From Tilletia caries (lineage: Eukaryota; Basidiomycota; Exobasidiomycetes; Tilletiales; Tilletiaceae), in the NCBI GenBank assembly GCA_032718865.1, contig JALUTQ010000041.1, positions 310,001-374,000 on the forward strand: a DNA stretch of 64,000 nucleotides. Reading direction: 5' to 3'. The notes below the pieces were generated by a model, which saw only the letters and a list, made by a program, of their open reading frames with translations, was not told where the DNA came from and searched no databases. Positions 43,789 through 55,059 of the stretch are shown in pieces. The position numbers and the translations under genes are program-made. Numbering within the stretch: the first letter of the stretch is position 1; each line of letters begins with the position of its first letter.

Positions 43789-44580
43789 TCATTCGACAGG
43801 TTCTGTGTCCCTACCGACATTGCCGTTCCCAGAGACCGCATAGCTCTGTTGAGGAGACTGAGGAGGGAGTGCACATGTACACATGTACATCACGCCGCCC
43901 CGGCTTTCGTCTTTTCGGCAGGCGTCGCGCATGATCACGCCAGTCCAGTTTTGGACCCCGGTCGACAGACGGGAGTCCTTGATGATGGCCGAGCGGGAGC
44001 TGGACGCTTTGAGGGTGAACCGCTCCGCAATCGAGAAGACCGTCTTGTGTTCCGTCGCCGACGGAGACCACGACTCGGTTCGGGATGCATAGAGCTTCAG
44101 GAGCTCGGCCGTTGCCGTCGCTTTATCCTCATCCTCCTCGGACCAGTTCGAGGAGTCGAAGGAGGACGACGATTGATGGGCATGGACTCCGTTCGCAGAT
44201 GCCATCGCAGCCGATGCCACAATCGAGTACCAATCCGGCATTCGCCCATCGACGACTTCAGCACTGTGGAAGAGCTCCCGCACATGCGGGTACTTGCTCA
44301 CATACGCCAGCAGCTGGAGCGACAGCAGGACCTCTTCCTCCCGATAGATGATCGACGGCAGCGGTCGAGCGGATGTGGGCGGACTGGAAACGATGGCCTC
44401 GGTGGTTGCGGCGGTTACGCCTGTGTGGATTGGCTGTTGGAGTGTCGTCCCTGTGGACTGGGCCGAGATGCGGGACTGGCCCGAGGGAGTGCGGCCCATG
44501 CGAGCTTCTGCGCGGTTGACTGTGGGAGGAGGGGGAAGAGGGGCGTCCGCAGCAGCTGAGGTGCCACTAGAGAAGGTGTA
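43789..44580 (-). pseudogene. Mub1 fragment, copy B (open for 236 codons)
   Basis: Same segment as in copy A, but with a continuous frame from MGRTPSGQSRIS to the foreign tail (stop at 43789). It contains the armadillo-like helical part of Mub1 and lacks the N-terminal third and the MYND finger. The full gene lies only about 3.4 kb to the right on the same strand. It has an ATG (44499) and could be translated; a dominant-negative or decoy role is speculative. Confidence 0.7.
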
Positions 44581-45225
44581 GGGAGAGCAGCGAGGCGACG
44601 AATGCCGGTATGCAAAGGACGGGGAAGCGGAGAAGAGTGGGAGCGTTGCTTTGTTTGTTCAGACCCAAGACTTGGACAGCGCAAGAAACGATCAATAGGC
44701 GAACAGACCAACTCAGATGCGAAGATCTTCGTGAGCGTCGAAGCTGTCCGCACTCCGGAAGAGAATCTCCTCGTCCTCTAAGGCATGTATCGCATCCGAA
44801 GCTGCAATGTCATTCGTTCCCTCTTGCAGACATGTTCGGGTTCACTATGGTCGGTCATGGGCAGGAAAAAGCGATGATGGGAATGATATGAGAGCTTAGG
44901 AAAGCTGTCCATAGATCCACAATGAAACGTTGCAATGTTACAAACATGAATACAAACAAGATGCATACCTGGAAGGCTGAAAGATCAGTGGCAACGCTTT
45001 TTTTCATCTTTCTCTAGGTGTTGTAGAAACGTTGGCGGAGTGATATCTGCGTACTTGGGATTTAACTTCTTGGAAGGTGCTGGCATGGAAACCGCTCCGT
45101 GCTCAGCTTGCCACTTGGTGCCGATGCCGAGAACCAGTGACTGCTTCACAAGCGTTGTGAATGGTTTGGACCGCCGCGGAGTCGTCCAACCTCGTCCCCC
45201 TTTTTCTCGTTGTGATGTGCGGCCT
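44581..45225. other. Copy B spacer, no gene seen
   Basis: Collinear with 22201-22880. No supported frame. Confidence 0.4.
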
Positions 45226-45930
45226 TCAGTGCACACCGAATAGTGTATGCGAGGTGGCCCGCACAAGGATGGATAATATACGACGTCGGCCGCGAGGACG
45301 GTGGTGGGCGCGAGGGAGTGAAGCCAGAGTTTTCAGTCCTGCTGATGCGTCTTTTGATGGTCGGTCAGATTCGATGTCCTTCCTGCTGGCTTCAGAATTC
45401 GACCCAGTCCAACGGAGTAATGTGGGTATGAGCTGACGGATGCAACCTGCGAGATTGTCTGATGGGAGTCTAGGGGGAGCCATGTGTGTGGTCAAGAATG
45501 ACGTCTCACGGAAGGTACAGGAGGGAGACTCACTTCGTTCGACAGCTTCAGAGACAGGTTCAAGCACTTGATAATCTCACCCTGGAACGTTTCATCACGT
45601 AGTACCCCTTCTCCGACTTATATTTCCGCGTTCCTGCTTGCTGAGTGTGATATACACCCTGAAGTTGGGTACAGAGTAAGCCGATGATGCCGATTACACT
45701 TGCCGATTTCGGGGACACGTAGCCCCGAGCCGGACGACGGCATGCTACAGTGAGGAATCCTCTTGCGCAGAGCGGAGGATGTGGGATGCCAGGGCGAAGT
45801 TGGCCTTTCAGATCCGAATTCTCGTCGTGCCTGAAGCCTGAAGCAGGATGGAGTCGAGATTATGGAGGAAGAGGGCGAGAGGGATTCCGCCGTGAAGCAC
45901 ATACATATTGATTGCCAAGCCAACTCCAGA
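45226..45930 (-). pseudogene. Remnant of class I SAM methyltransferase, copy B
   Basis: Equivalent of 22892-23610. Frames are broken around motif I; the CCTGAAG unit occurs about twice here (about 45831-45845). Non-functional. Confidence 0.55.
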
Positions 45931-46477
45931 CCCGCGGCCAGATTATCGTCTTATTATTCCCTGCGGCATGTTGCTAAACCCCTCTAATACGCAGTGCTTG
46001 CTGATTGCTTTCACAGCATACATACGGCGTCGAGTGCGGCTTATGTGAGATGAGACCGACGGACTCCTGGCTTCGGTGACATACGCAGGGCCTCAGACAC
46101 AGCCCACAGCCGGAGGACGTACTTCAGTACCCTAATTGCTGGTAGGACGACCAGCACAGCGACCGCAATCACAGCAGCCACAGCAGCGTTGATGAGGTGA
46201 GATGCGGAAGTCGCAAGGTGGCAGTCCCCGCGAGCAACCCTCAACGTAAAATCGCGTAACCTCCGCTGACAATCTCATCGTACCCCGAAAGCTTCACAGC
46301 CAGACACCGCAGGACAATGCACATATAAGAGGACACGAATCGCTCATCGCTCATCTTTTCCCCTCCCACCTCTCTCTTCTCCTCACCCTTCTTCGCCTTC
46401 TCACACCCAGACATCGGTCCTCGTCAGCCTCACGCTTTCCAACACACTCCATCCCATCCAAACTCATTCCATCCACT
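45931..46477. other. Copy B spacer and promoter of the cysteine-rich peptide gene
   Basis: No coding frame. A TATA-like ACATATAAGAG is near 46321, about 155 bp before the ATG. Confidence 0.45.
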
Positions 46478-46750
46478 ATGAAGCTCACCTTCAGCCTCGC
46501 ACTCTGCTTCTTGGGCCTTGCGACCTTCGCCGTCGCTGCTCCGCAGAACAACTACCAGAAGAGGCAGGTGAGTAGCGGGGCAGGCCTAGGACAAGAAAAC
46601 CCCGTGTGGAACCCCCCCCCCCCTCTCCCGCTCTGACACTGAAGCCCGGTTTCTCTATTTATCAAGGACTGCTTCCGGAACTGCCTGGATCCTACTGGTC
46701 ACGTCGATCGCTCGGATTATTGCGAAAAGAAATGTGACCCTATATACTAG
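46478..46750 (+). CDS. Cysteine-rich secreted peptide with Kex2-type site (57 aa)
   Basis: Exon 1 (46478-46567, 30 codons) encodes a signal peptide ending near TFAVAAPQ, then a short pro-segment and KRQ, a dibasic Kex2-type site. Exon 2 (46667-46750) encodes DCFRNC...CEKKC: CxxxC, twelve residues, CxxxC, spacing suited to two disulfides in a helical hairpin. The predicted mature peptide is about 28 residues with N-terminal Gln. The intron (99 nt) falls exactly at the processing site. Copy A has the same structure but no start codon. Too short for domain tools; homology unknown. Confidence 0.6.
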
Positions 46751-47944
46751 TCGAACGACCTTGCGGTTCGACCAACAGGTATCCCCAAGGCACGCACGTA
46801 CGCCAAACGCTCGGGAACACCTCGTGGTCCATCAGTTTTCAGCCTGCATCATCTACATTCTACTCTCTTCCCCGCTTCTCCGACTTTTCATGCCTTGTAA
46901 GGCCTCGACGCTCAAGCCCCTCGCTGCAAGCCTCAGACGCCCAACCCTGTTCGCTATCCTGGCCCTCGTGCTCGTCGTCAAATCGAATTTCAACCCCCCC
47001 CCCCCCGCGGCGCCGCATCCTTCCTTCCCACACGCTGAACGCGGCATGAAATAAAGGACTGAATACGTCTGGCTGGCTAAAATTGATCTTCAGCTGAGAG
47101 TCTAGACAAGTAAGCATGATGATTGATTGAACTGGCGCTGGGTACGTGTATGGCATTCCTGATGATTATTATGGCGAACAAACAAAACAAAAAAACGTAG
47201 CGTTTCTTCCTTTTTGTTTGTTGCGCTCCCATGTGAGACAAACGACGCGATGCTGCGCTACGCAAGTCCTCTCCGAACCTTCCTCCCTGCCCGCAGCAAC
47301 CCGTTGATCCCCACTCCATGGCCTCCTCATAAGCTGCGCGGCGAGACACCACTTTTCGCGGTCGTTGTGACTTGTGATTGCCCAACTCGGATGTGCGTTC
47401 GATTCATGAGGACGAGGAGGACGAGGAGACGGGCGAGGCCACTCGGTGTCAGACTGAGAGAGCGCGAAGGAGAGATAACTCAGTATGAACCGATCAACCA
47501 CACACACAGACCACACACAGACAGAGAGGGGACAAGGTTCATGTTACACATTGCATTTGCCTCTTCATCCAAGGTTGGAGCAAGGGGGACAACAAAGGAA
47601 ATACCGACCCTGCAAAGAACTGGAGAGGAGAGTGGGATGGAAAGAAAGACCAAGGCGGCGCCCAAGACCGGAGCGGGAGGGGGGGGCGAACAAAGGGGGA
47701 GGGAGGGAGAACACCGTACAATACGCGGGAAAACAGGGGAAGACCGAGAGCGATGAAGGGATGGGGAGAGGATGGATCGACCAGTCGAGGCTCGAGAAAT
47801 GCGTTGGGAGGAGAGAGTATAGTTGCAAAGGTATATGCAGAGAGAGAGAGAGAGAGAGAGCTTGCAAAGGGAGCGCGAGGAGATGTCAAGGAGAAGCGAG
47901 AAGCGAGAGAACCCATGTCGGAAAAAAGCTGGACCCAGACCAGT
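46751..47944. other. Copy B spacer downstream of Mub1, no gene seen
   Basis: Includes purine-rich low-complexity sequence and a (GA)n run near 47839-47860. Likely contains the Mub1 3' untranslated region at its right end. Confidence 0.4.
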
Positions 47945-50029
47945 TCACTGGAAATACGAAGGCCAATACGAGTCCACCTCCATCGGCGCCGTCCCATGCC
48001 CATGCCCATGCCCATACAGATCAAGCTCCATCGGACTCACAGCCGTCGTCGCCGTAGACACAGCCGTGCTGACCGTGACCGAGATCGCATCGTCGACCAT
48101 CGCTGCTGTGGGCGGAGGCAGTAAAGCCGAATGAGAATGTCCGATCGAAGGCGAATTCACCACGCTCTCGCCCGAGGAGACCCAGCCGTCGCCAACATCC
48201 GCTCCTTGGCCTTGCATTTGCATCGGCATCGGCATCACAGGGATCGTAGGCGGTACCACCGGCGAGCTCGTCGTCGATCCTCCCACCCCATTGCCACCAA
48301 GAACGACAGCAGCCTCGCCCGCCCTCACCGTCGTCGGCGACTGGGACTGGGACTGCGCCTGCGCCTGCGACTCCTTCTCCGCACTCCTCCCCAACATCGC
48401 CTCATCCTGCTCCGCCTCCTCCTTCGCACTATTACACCAATGCCGATGCCCCATCGCCCACCCTTTACTCTGACACTGCTTCGTGCAGTACTTCGCCTTC
48501 CTACACCTCCGACACTTCGCAAATTCCCGCGGGTAGGTCTCCCATTTGCCACACAGCATGTTTGCGCATTGGCGGACTCCACCGCGGCTTTCGTCTTTGC
48601 GGCAGGCGTTGCGCATGATCACGCCGGCCCAGTATTGGATCTCGGTCGACAGACGGGAGTCCTTGGTGATGGCCGAGCGGGAGCTGGATGTTTTGAGCGT
48701 GAACCGCTCGGCGATGGAGAAGACCGTCTTGTGTTCCGTCGCCGACGGAGACCACGACTCGGTTCGGGATGCATAGAGCTTCAGGAGCTCGGCCGTCGCC
48801 GTCGCCTTGTCCTCATCCTCCTCGGACCAGTTCGAGGAGTCGAAGGAGGACGACGATTGATGTGCATGGGCTCCGTTCGCAGATGCCATCGCAGCCGATG
48901 CCACAATCGAGTACCAATCCGGCATTCGCCCATCGACGACTTCAGCACTGTGGAAGAGCTCCCGCACATGCGGGTACTTGCTCACATACGCCAGCAGCTG
49001 GAGCGACAGCAGCACCTCTTCCTCCCGATAGATGATCGACGGCAGCGGCCGAGCGGATGTGGGCGGACTGGAAACGATGGCCTCGGTGGTTGCGGCGGTT
49101 ACGCCTGTGTGGATTGGCTGTTGGAGTGTCGTCGCTGTGGACTGGGCCGAGATGCGGGACTGGCCCGAGGGTGTGCGGCCCATGCGAGCTTCTGCGCGGT
49201 TGAGTGTGGGAGGAGGGGGGAGAGGGGCGTCCGCAGCAGCTGAGGTGCCACTAGAGAAGGAGGAAGCTGATGATGGCCGATGTCTGATCGATCGGGACCG
49301 AGGCTGGGAGCGCTCTGCGATGGTGGGCACCAGGGAACTCGAGGCGTGAATGGCGTTCCGGCGGGGTGAGACGTAAGAGGTCGAAGACGAAGAACTAGAG
49401 GATGTGGTGGTTGGATCGACCTGAAGCGTAGTGGGACTGTCGACCGAGGCATGGCTGGCAGCAGCAGCGGCGGCGGCGGCGGCAATGGCAGCAGCCGCTT
49501 TCTCCGCCTGCTTCTCCGCCTGTTTCGCCGTGCGTTCCGGCGCCTGGTACTGCTCAAGCGCTAAGAGGTAGCTCTCGAGCACATTGACAGTGATAGGAAC
49601 CATGCCGGCATCGACGACGCGAATGCGGACATGCTCGGTCCCCCTAACGCCAATGTTAACTGCGCACTGGAAGGCAAGGGACCACTTCCAGACGGACCTG
49701 ATGAGCTGGGTCGTGGCCGGTCGAGTCGGGGAGGGCGGGAGAGGTACGCGCTGGAGGATCTGTACGAGGCGTTCGAGTCCGCCGTCGATGGTGACCATCT
49801 CGCGGATGCGGGGTGAGGTGGATGTGAGATAGGCGAGGTGTGTGAGGGAGTTGATGAGCGGGAGGGTGGAGGTGGAGTCGATGGCTGTGGGGATGGAGGG
49901 TGTGTGTGAGATGGGGCAGGAAAGAGAGACAGGGAGCGAGAGAAGCTTACCCCTGCGGTCGTAGAGCGAGGATGTGATGGAGAGGCATGCCCTGTTGAGG
50001 GATGGGTTGGAGAAGTTGGACTCTCGCAT
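47945..50029 (-). CDS. mub1: Mub1/SamB-type MYND zinc-finger protein (full length)
   Basis: In yeast Mub1 partners the Ubr2 ubiquitin ligase to degrade Rpn4; SamB affects morphogenesis in Aspergillus (established for the family). Exons 50029-49951 and 49884-47945, 672 aa; the 66-nt intron keeps frame. The N-terminus MRESNFSNPSLNRACLSI and REMVTIDGGLERLVQIL are family hallmarks. An Ala/Ser-rich insert follows, then the helical block with LLAYVSKYPHVRELFHSAEV. The MYND finger (about 463-510) reads CANMLC...CRRC...YCTKQC...HRHWC. The C-terminus is Gly/Pro/Met-rich. I took the ATG after the (TG)n tract; the frame upstream is repetitive. It is the only copy with the finger; three partial copies of its middle lie in the window. 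Confidence 0.88.
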   Translation of the reverse strand: MRESNFSNPSLNRACLSITSSLYDRRGKLLSLPVSLSCPISHTPSIPTAIDSTSTLPLINSLTHLAYLTSTSPRIREMVTIDGGLERLVQILQRVPLPPSPTRPATTQLIRSVWKWSLAFQCAVNIGVRGTEHVRIRVVDAGMVPITVNVLESYLLALEQYQAPERTAKQAEKQAEKAAAAIAAAAAAAAASHASVDSPTTLQVDPTTTSSSSSSSTSYVSPRRNAIHASSSLVPTIAERSQPRSRSIRHRPSSASSFSSGTSAAADAPLPPPPTLNRAEARMGRTPSGQSRISAQSTATTLQQPIHTGVTAATTEAIVSSPPTSARPLPSIIYREEEVLLSLQLLAYVSKYPHVRELFHSAEVVDGRMPDWYSIVASAAMASANGAHAHQSSSSFDSSNWSEEDEDKATATAELLKLYASRTESWSPSATEHKTVFSIAERFTLKTSSSRSAITKDSRLSTEIQYWAGVIMRNACRKDESRGGVRQCANMLCGKWETYPREFAKCRRCRKAKYCTKQCQSKGWAMGHRHWCNSAKEEAEQDEAMLGRSAEKESQAQAQSQSQSPTTVRAGEAAVVLGGNGVGGSTTSSPVVPPTIPVMPMPMQMQGQGADVGDGWVSSGESVVNSPSIGHSHSALLPPPTAAMVDDAISVTVSTAVSTATTAVSPMELDLYGHGHGHGTAPMEVDSYWPSYFQ

Positions 50030-52197
50030 CGCTGTGTGTGTGTGTGTGTGTGTGTGTCTAAGTGTATGCTGATGTCGATGCTGTTCTCGCTGTGCTTCTC
50101 GCTGTGCTTCTCGCTGTTCTCGCTGCTGCTGCTCGTGTTGACGATGAGGTTCCGGGATTGACAGTCTGATTATGAGGGAGTCAGATGAAAAAGGAGCGCA
50201 CGCGTTACAAACTACTGTAGCCCGACCTTTACAAATCAAAGCTCAGCCGGTGAACCGAAGCCGCAGCTCATTACAATCTTCATTACAGCCCTGGTTCCTC
50301 GCCTGCGCCTCACTCAACCTTCCAAACAAGCACCGCCCCGCCCCGCCCGAAGCACCGGCGACTGCGGATCAATATCAAGAGTCAGACTGAGCCCAGTCTC
50401 GCCCTGGCCACGGACGGTCCCACTCCGGTTCCTCACGCCTCACTCATCTCCCTCACCCCCTGGCTGCCAAAGTGCCAAGGTCGAGAGCGAGAGCGAGAGC
50501 GAGGTCGGTGCTGGGTAAACAAGTAGTAACCACCTGACACTGACAGTCACGCAACTGATCTAGGCGCGCTCGACAAGGAGAGATCAGCGATCAGCAAGCC
50601 TGTTGTTTGCTCGCTCGACCTGGCCCAGCTTGCTTACTGTCCGTGTCCGATGTCAGCTGCTTTCTGAACAACCCACATCGAACATTCTTAACCTCCCCTT
50701 GGGCGTTAAGCTCCGCCCAGGAAGTAAGTCAGGCGTTGCTGAACGATAGACGCACGATGGACTGACGCTGCCCGCTTATTGGCCGGTACACTCCGCGCTC
50801 TTTCAACCGATCAACAAACGCGTTTCCCAGTTCCGCCAGCGCCCACCCGCCTCCCTCGACCGCTGGTCGTTCACTACTGACTTCTTTCCCTTTGTGAGAC
50901 CTGGCAGATAATCTCCGCTCATCCTCCTCACTGTGTTCCCCATCGGCCATCGCACGGACCGGGCGAACGCTTCTGTTGCTGCTGCTCTCCAACCTCGCCG
51001 AACATGCCCTATGTTGCAGGCCCACAGCATCCACACAGTATCTGCCCGTCAAGTGGATCACCTGTCGCTCTCACAGTATTGCAGGCCTTCAATGGCAAGT
51101 GGTCTGTTGGCCTTTGCTGTGATGGCCACCGTAGCTGATAGCACTCCATTATGACAGCCCCACCACAGAGGACAAGGACATGAAGCGGGCCTTAGCCCAC
51201 CCAGCTGACTTCTTCCCACCCCCTTTTTCCTCCACTACCTGTCCTCCTCTTCCCTTCCACATCCAGGACACTATATGTGCACTCAGCGCTCAAGTCACAG
51301 CATCCTCCGGCCGATCGGGAGACCTGATCGTCCCATCTCCGTATTTTGGGCGTATCCCCAGGCCAGAGCCTGGAGGTCAAGCACCTTCCACTCCCGGATC
51401 AAGAACGCATGCGCAAGTTTGGGAGCTCGTCGACATAGGGTTCCTCGCGGCTATCTGCGACTGTCCTCCCGATGACTCCGACGTAGCCGTATAGGTGGCG
51501 GGGACGCTGATCAGGAGAGCCACTTTCGTTTGTTCGGGGTGGGGCAGCGGGAGGCTGAGGGTATGGGTTGGAGGATGGACGATGGACGATGGACGATGGA
51601 CGATGGACGATGGAGCGAAGATGGGACGTGCTCACGTTCCGCGGAACATGTCATCCAATTCGCGCAGCTGCTGACCTTAACAGAGTTCGCATGACCCGAC
51701 CTGCAACCATGCTCTCCTCCTTGATCCGGTCCATGGGTAGTGATCAAGAAGCCTTCCGACGCGTACCCTACAAGGGCCTCCCGCCATCTGATACACAGCC
51801 TGCTCCTGCGGTCCACGCAGGAAAAAAGTGGGAGCATCATTGACATACTCGAGGGGTCACCTTGATGCTTGATGCGTAATAATACCCTTTCCAAGATCGC
51901 TGCTCACCGCTCACCTTCCTGTCCTTTCTTTTCCCGAGCTGATTTCTTCCTCTTCTTCTGAGCAGGGACATGTCCAGAACAGGCTCCCACCGCCCTCCGC
52001 TATCATCTCCTCTAGCACTCCTAGTCCACGGCCGACGTCGCGCTTTTCGAACGGGGTCTCGGATTCGCAGGACCAAGACCACAGCGTCCTCTTCCCTTTC
52101 TTAACGATCTCCAAATCCATCCGACTCCACGAGGCAGGCATCATGATCAGCTGAGGGAGCTGCGGTGTTTCATGGGGTACGGGGAAGGGGACGGAGG
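50030..52197. other. Intergenic region, no gene supported
   Basis: Mub1 promoter side followed by about 2 kb without a convincing gene. It contains (TG)n at about 50031-50057, CTCGCTGTGCTT repeats at about 50085-50125 and a GGACGAT tandem (about 51572-51613). The minus-strand frame at 51911-52201 looks weakly coding but has no clear start. Confidence 0.4.
51572..51613. repeat. GGACGAT heptamer tandem repeat
   Basis: Six units of GGACGAT (with flanking GATGGA), no coding role seen. Confidence 0.8.
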
Positions 52198-52537
52198 TCA
52201 ACAGACATGTTGCGAGGTACGACCCGGATCCAGCGACGTTAGACGTACGGACGTCATCTTACAAGCTCTGCGTACGTCTTTCCTCCCTTCTCTTTCTGTT
52301 CTCTCATTCTGAAACTCACTTCAGTGACGTTGCTGACAACGCTTGCACAGTGAAGCGGCAACTGCACCTTCGGGACGGAATCATCGAGCCTTGTCCAGTA
52401 ACCTTCGCGCCGAGGAAGCCAGGCGTAGTGAGTGAGGCGAAGACGAGCACAGCGACGGCAGCGACAGCGACAACGAAAGCGACAACAACAACGGTGACGG
52501 AGACAAGTGGAGGCATCGGAGTTTTGTCGGGAGCCAT
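52198..52537 (-). CDS. Possible small single-pass membrane protein (95 aa)
   Basis: Exon 1 (52537-52320) and exon 2 (52267-52198) join in phase through a 52-nt GT-AG intron. After a short N-terminus (MAPDKTPMP) comes one long hydrophobic helix (about residues 12-35, Val/Ala-rich), then a Ser/Arg-rich tail with a CSC motif. Not recognised; tentative because the gene is short. Confidence 0.35.
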
Positions 52538-53290
52538 CTGATTAGGGTGAAGTGAGATGTGGAAGTGAGAAGGTGTCCCTCAGCCCCAGGCCCACAGTGA
52601 GATTTGTGTATGCACATATGTACACGACAGCCTTGGCTAAAGTCCTTCCTTCTTCCCTCCAGCAGGAAGTAGCCTTCATACACACAGAGCGAACGCGAAG
52701 CCTCGTCGATCTCGGAAAATCAGACGTGGCGTTGTCTCCCCCGACCTTTCGCCTTCGGAGAGGGTGAATTGCTGCAAAAAGGGAAGCGCCCGCCCTCCTG
52801 CACTGCCCAGACCCCTCTTCTTCATCTCGCTGACGACGCAGAGCACTTGGTGAGATGGCTGCTGATAACGTTTTGATGACTCGACAAGGAAGCCTGCAAC
52901 CCCTTCCGTCTGTTACATTACCCGGTCGGAGTATGAGGAGAATCTGGGAAGAATGCGCAGGTTTTGGGTACTCTCTTCTCATTTTTGCAGTGTCCCTCAT
53001 TTAACGATGATGCGCCCTCGCTCGAATAAAGGTAGACGCTCTCCGTGTACCCATCCCATCCCCCAATTCTCCATTCCCCTGCCCCGCTCTCTTCCCCTCT
53101 CTCTATCTCCTTCTTCCTCTTCCTGTCCCTCTTCCCCTCTCAGCATCGTTGAGATCTCTTTCCCCCTCACCAAAAACTACCTATCAGAACCGTCGACGAT
53201 CTTCGATTACTTTCCCTTCCCTATCCCCAAACGTCAATAGGGCCTCAACCGCACAACACCGAGCTGGTCGCGTATCGAACCGCCGCCTCC
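52538..53290. other. Promoter side of the TPR gene, no gene seen
   Basis: Pyrimidine-rich tracts (about 53080-53160) typical of fungal promoters precede the TPR start codon. Confidence 0.4.
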
Positions 53291-54882
53291 ATGTCTAGAC
53301 CCAGTCCAACCAGCAGACAGTCTGGATCTGGATCGGCCGATGCAGCTCTGCTCAAACTTGGCCAAAAAGTGAGCATCGCTCGAGCTCTACACCGAACCCA
53401 CCCGGCAGAATGGGCAGAGCACCTGGCTGGAAAGCTTTGGTTGTACTCGTTCCTCTTTAGCGGGGTAGATAAGGACGAGGAAACGATGAAGGCTATCTCG
53501 GAGTGGGTTCCTATCCTCCGATCCCTGTACGAATCGAAACCGACAGCCTCCCGACTCAAAGGTGCACTTGCTGGAGCACTCCATCTCTACTCAATCCAAC
53601 TGGGAATGGCCGAGCGACTCGACGAAGCGCTGAAGACGAATAAGGAGTGTATTCTGCTGCTTCGATCCCTGCATGAGTCGGAACCGACAACGCACAAATA
53701 CCAAACGATGTTGGCCGATTCGTTTTACATCCAATCGATCCAACTGAAAAACGCCGGGCAACCCGAAGAAGCGCTGACGGTGATGGCGGAGTGCCTGCAA
53801 CTGAACCGATCTCTGCAAGAGCTTGAACCGACGACATCTTCCCGCAAAACGGCGCTGCTTGATCCGCTTCATTTCCACTCGACCCAGTGGTAATGGCCGG
53901 GCGACTCGACGAAGCGCTGAAGGTGATGAACGAGCGTCTTCTGCTGTTTCGATCCCTGCACGAGTCGGAAGGAGCAGACCCGACAATGCTTGATTGCAAA
54001 GTGGAACTAGCTAACGCAATTCAAGCCCACTCGATCCGGCTGGGGGCGACTGGGCGACATGAGGAAGCGCGAAAGGCGACTGAGGAGTGCTTCCGGCTGC
54101 TTCGAGCCCTGCATGACTCAGAACCAACGACGATCACACTCAAGGCGGAACTGGCCAACACCCTGCTGGCTCAAACTGTTCAGCTGGACGAGGCTGGGCG
54201 AAAAGAAGAAGCGCTGAAGGCGGCAAATGAGAGCCTCCTGTTATACCGATCTCTCCACCACTCGGAACCGACACACAAACGCAAAGCGGAATTAGCCAAC
54301 GCGCTCCAATTCTATGCACGCCAGCTCGGAACGGCCGGACGACATCGACAAGCGCTGAAGCCGATGTTGGAATGCATCCCAATGTATCGATCTCTGCACG
54401 AGTCGAACCCGACATCATCCGGAAAGGAGCTGGAATACGCGCTTCAGCACTACGCGAGGCGACTACGTCGCAGAGGCAAGCACGACGAAGCTTTAAAGGC
54501 ATTTGAGGAGGGTCTCACGATGTGTCGATCTCGGAACAAGGCGCAGCCAGAGGCATCCCAAGAAGATTTAGCTAGGGCACTCCACGAGTTCTCGGCCATG
54601 CTTAGGCACGCAGACAGAGAGGTGGACGCTCTCAAGGCGATCGAGGAGTGCGTGACGACGTATAGAGCTATGCACGAAGCCCAACAGTCCATGGACACAT
54701 CGTCTCTGCGGCAAGCGCTTAAGCTGAAGGCGTTTCTCCTGGGGCACATGGGTCGATGGCGAGAGTCAGAAGTGGAGGCACACGAAGAATCTGTCCTGGA
54801 CCCTGCGGCTGATGAGCACGGCGTTGGGCTCTCGGGGGCCTTCGCGGCAATGGCCTTTGGTCGGACAATGAGGAGATGCTGA
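53291..54882 (+). pseudogene. Tetratricopeptide-repeat protein, one frameshift
   Basis: Protein-protein interaction scaffold built of about nine to ten helical repeats of 45-50 residues with the theme AxxLxxYSxxLxxAGRxDEALKAxxECxxLxRSLHESEP. The first frame runs 53291-53893 and the second 53887-54882. They are separated by a single-base indel at about 53885, inside a repeat that otherwise reads through. No extra domain is visible at either end. Similar TPR arrays occur as C-terminal sensors of fungal NLR-like proteins, but no NTPase is present here. Broken gene, or one sequencing error from intact. Confidence 0.7.
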
Positions 54883-55059
54883 TCTCTGGCAGATGCGCCC
54901 TCATCGCTTACGCCGCTGGAGAAGTCAGAGTCGTGCTCAACCATTGCTCTACCCCAAGGTGCAGAGCTCTCCTTCCTGCCGACTTACGGCTCACTGCCTC
55001 TCAACCCAAACGTTCCCAAAATTGTCTCGGCCACAAACATGTACCTGCGAGCCTCTCGC

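Larger units (their letters stand above)
40686..48135. repeat. Segmental duplication, copy B
   Basis: Direct repeat of copy A. The left edge (about 40686) lies just inside the divergent HK/gene U spacer, so no kinase sequence is included. On the right it continues seamlessly into the full-length Mub1 gene. It shares the premature TAG in gene U with copy A, and shares the ~410-bp gene U deletion with copy C. Confidence 0.9.

Noticed and set aside
48131..49243. 370-codon plus-strand frame
   Set aside because: Arg/Leu-rich antisense shadow of the Mub1 gene.
51911..52201. 96-codon minus-strand frame with acidic C-terminus
   Set aside because: Some coding-like character but no conserved domain, and it competes with the better phased exon 2 of the small membrane protein at 52198-52267.
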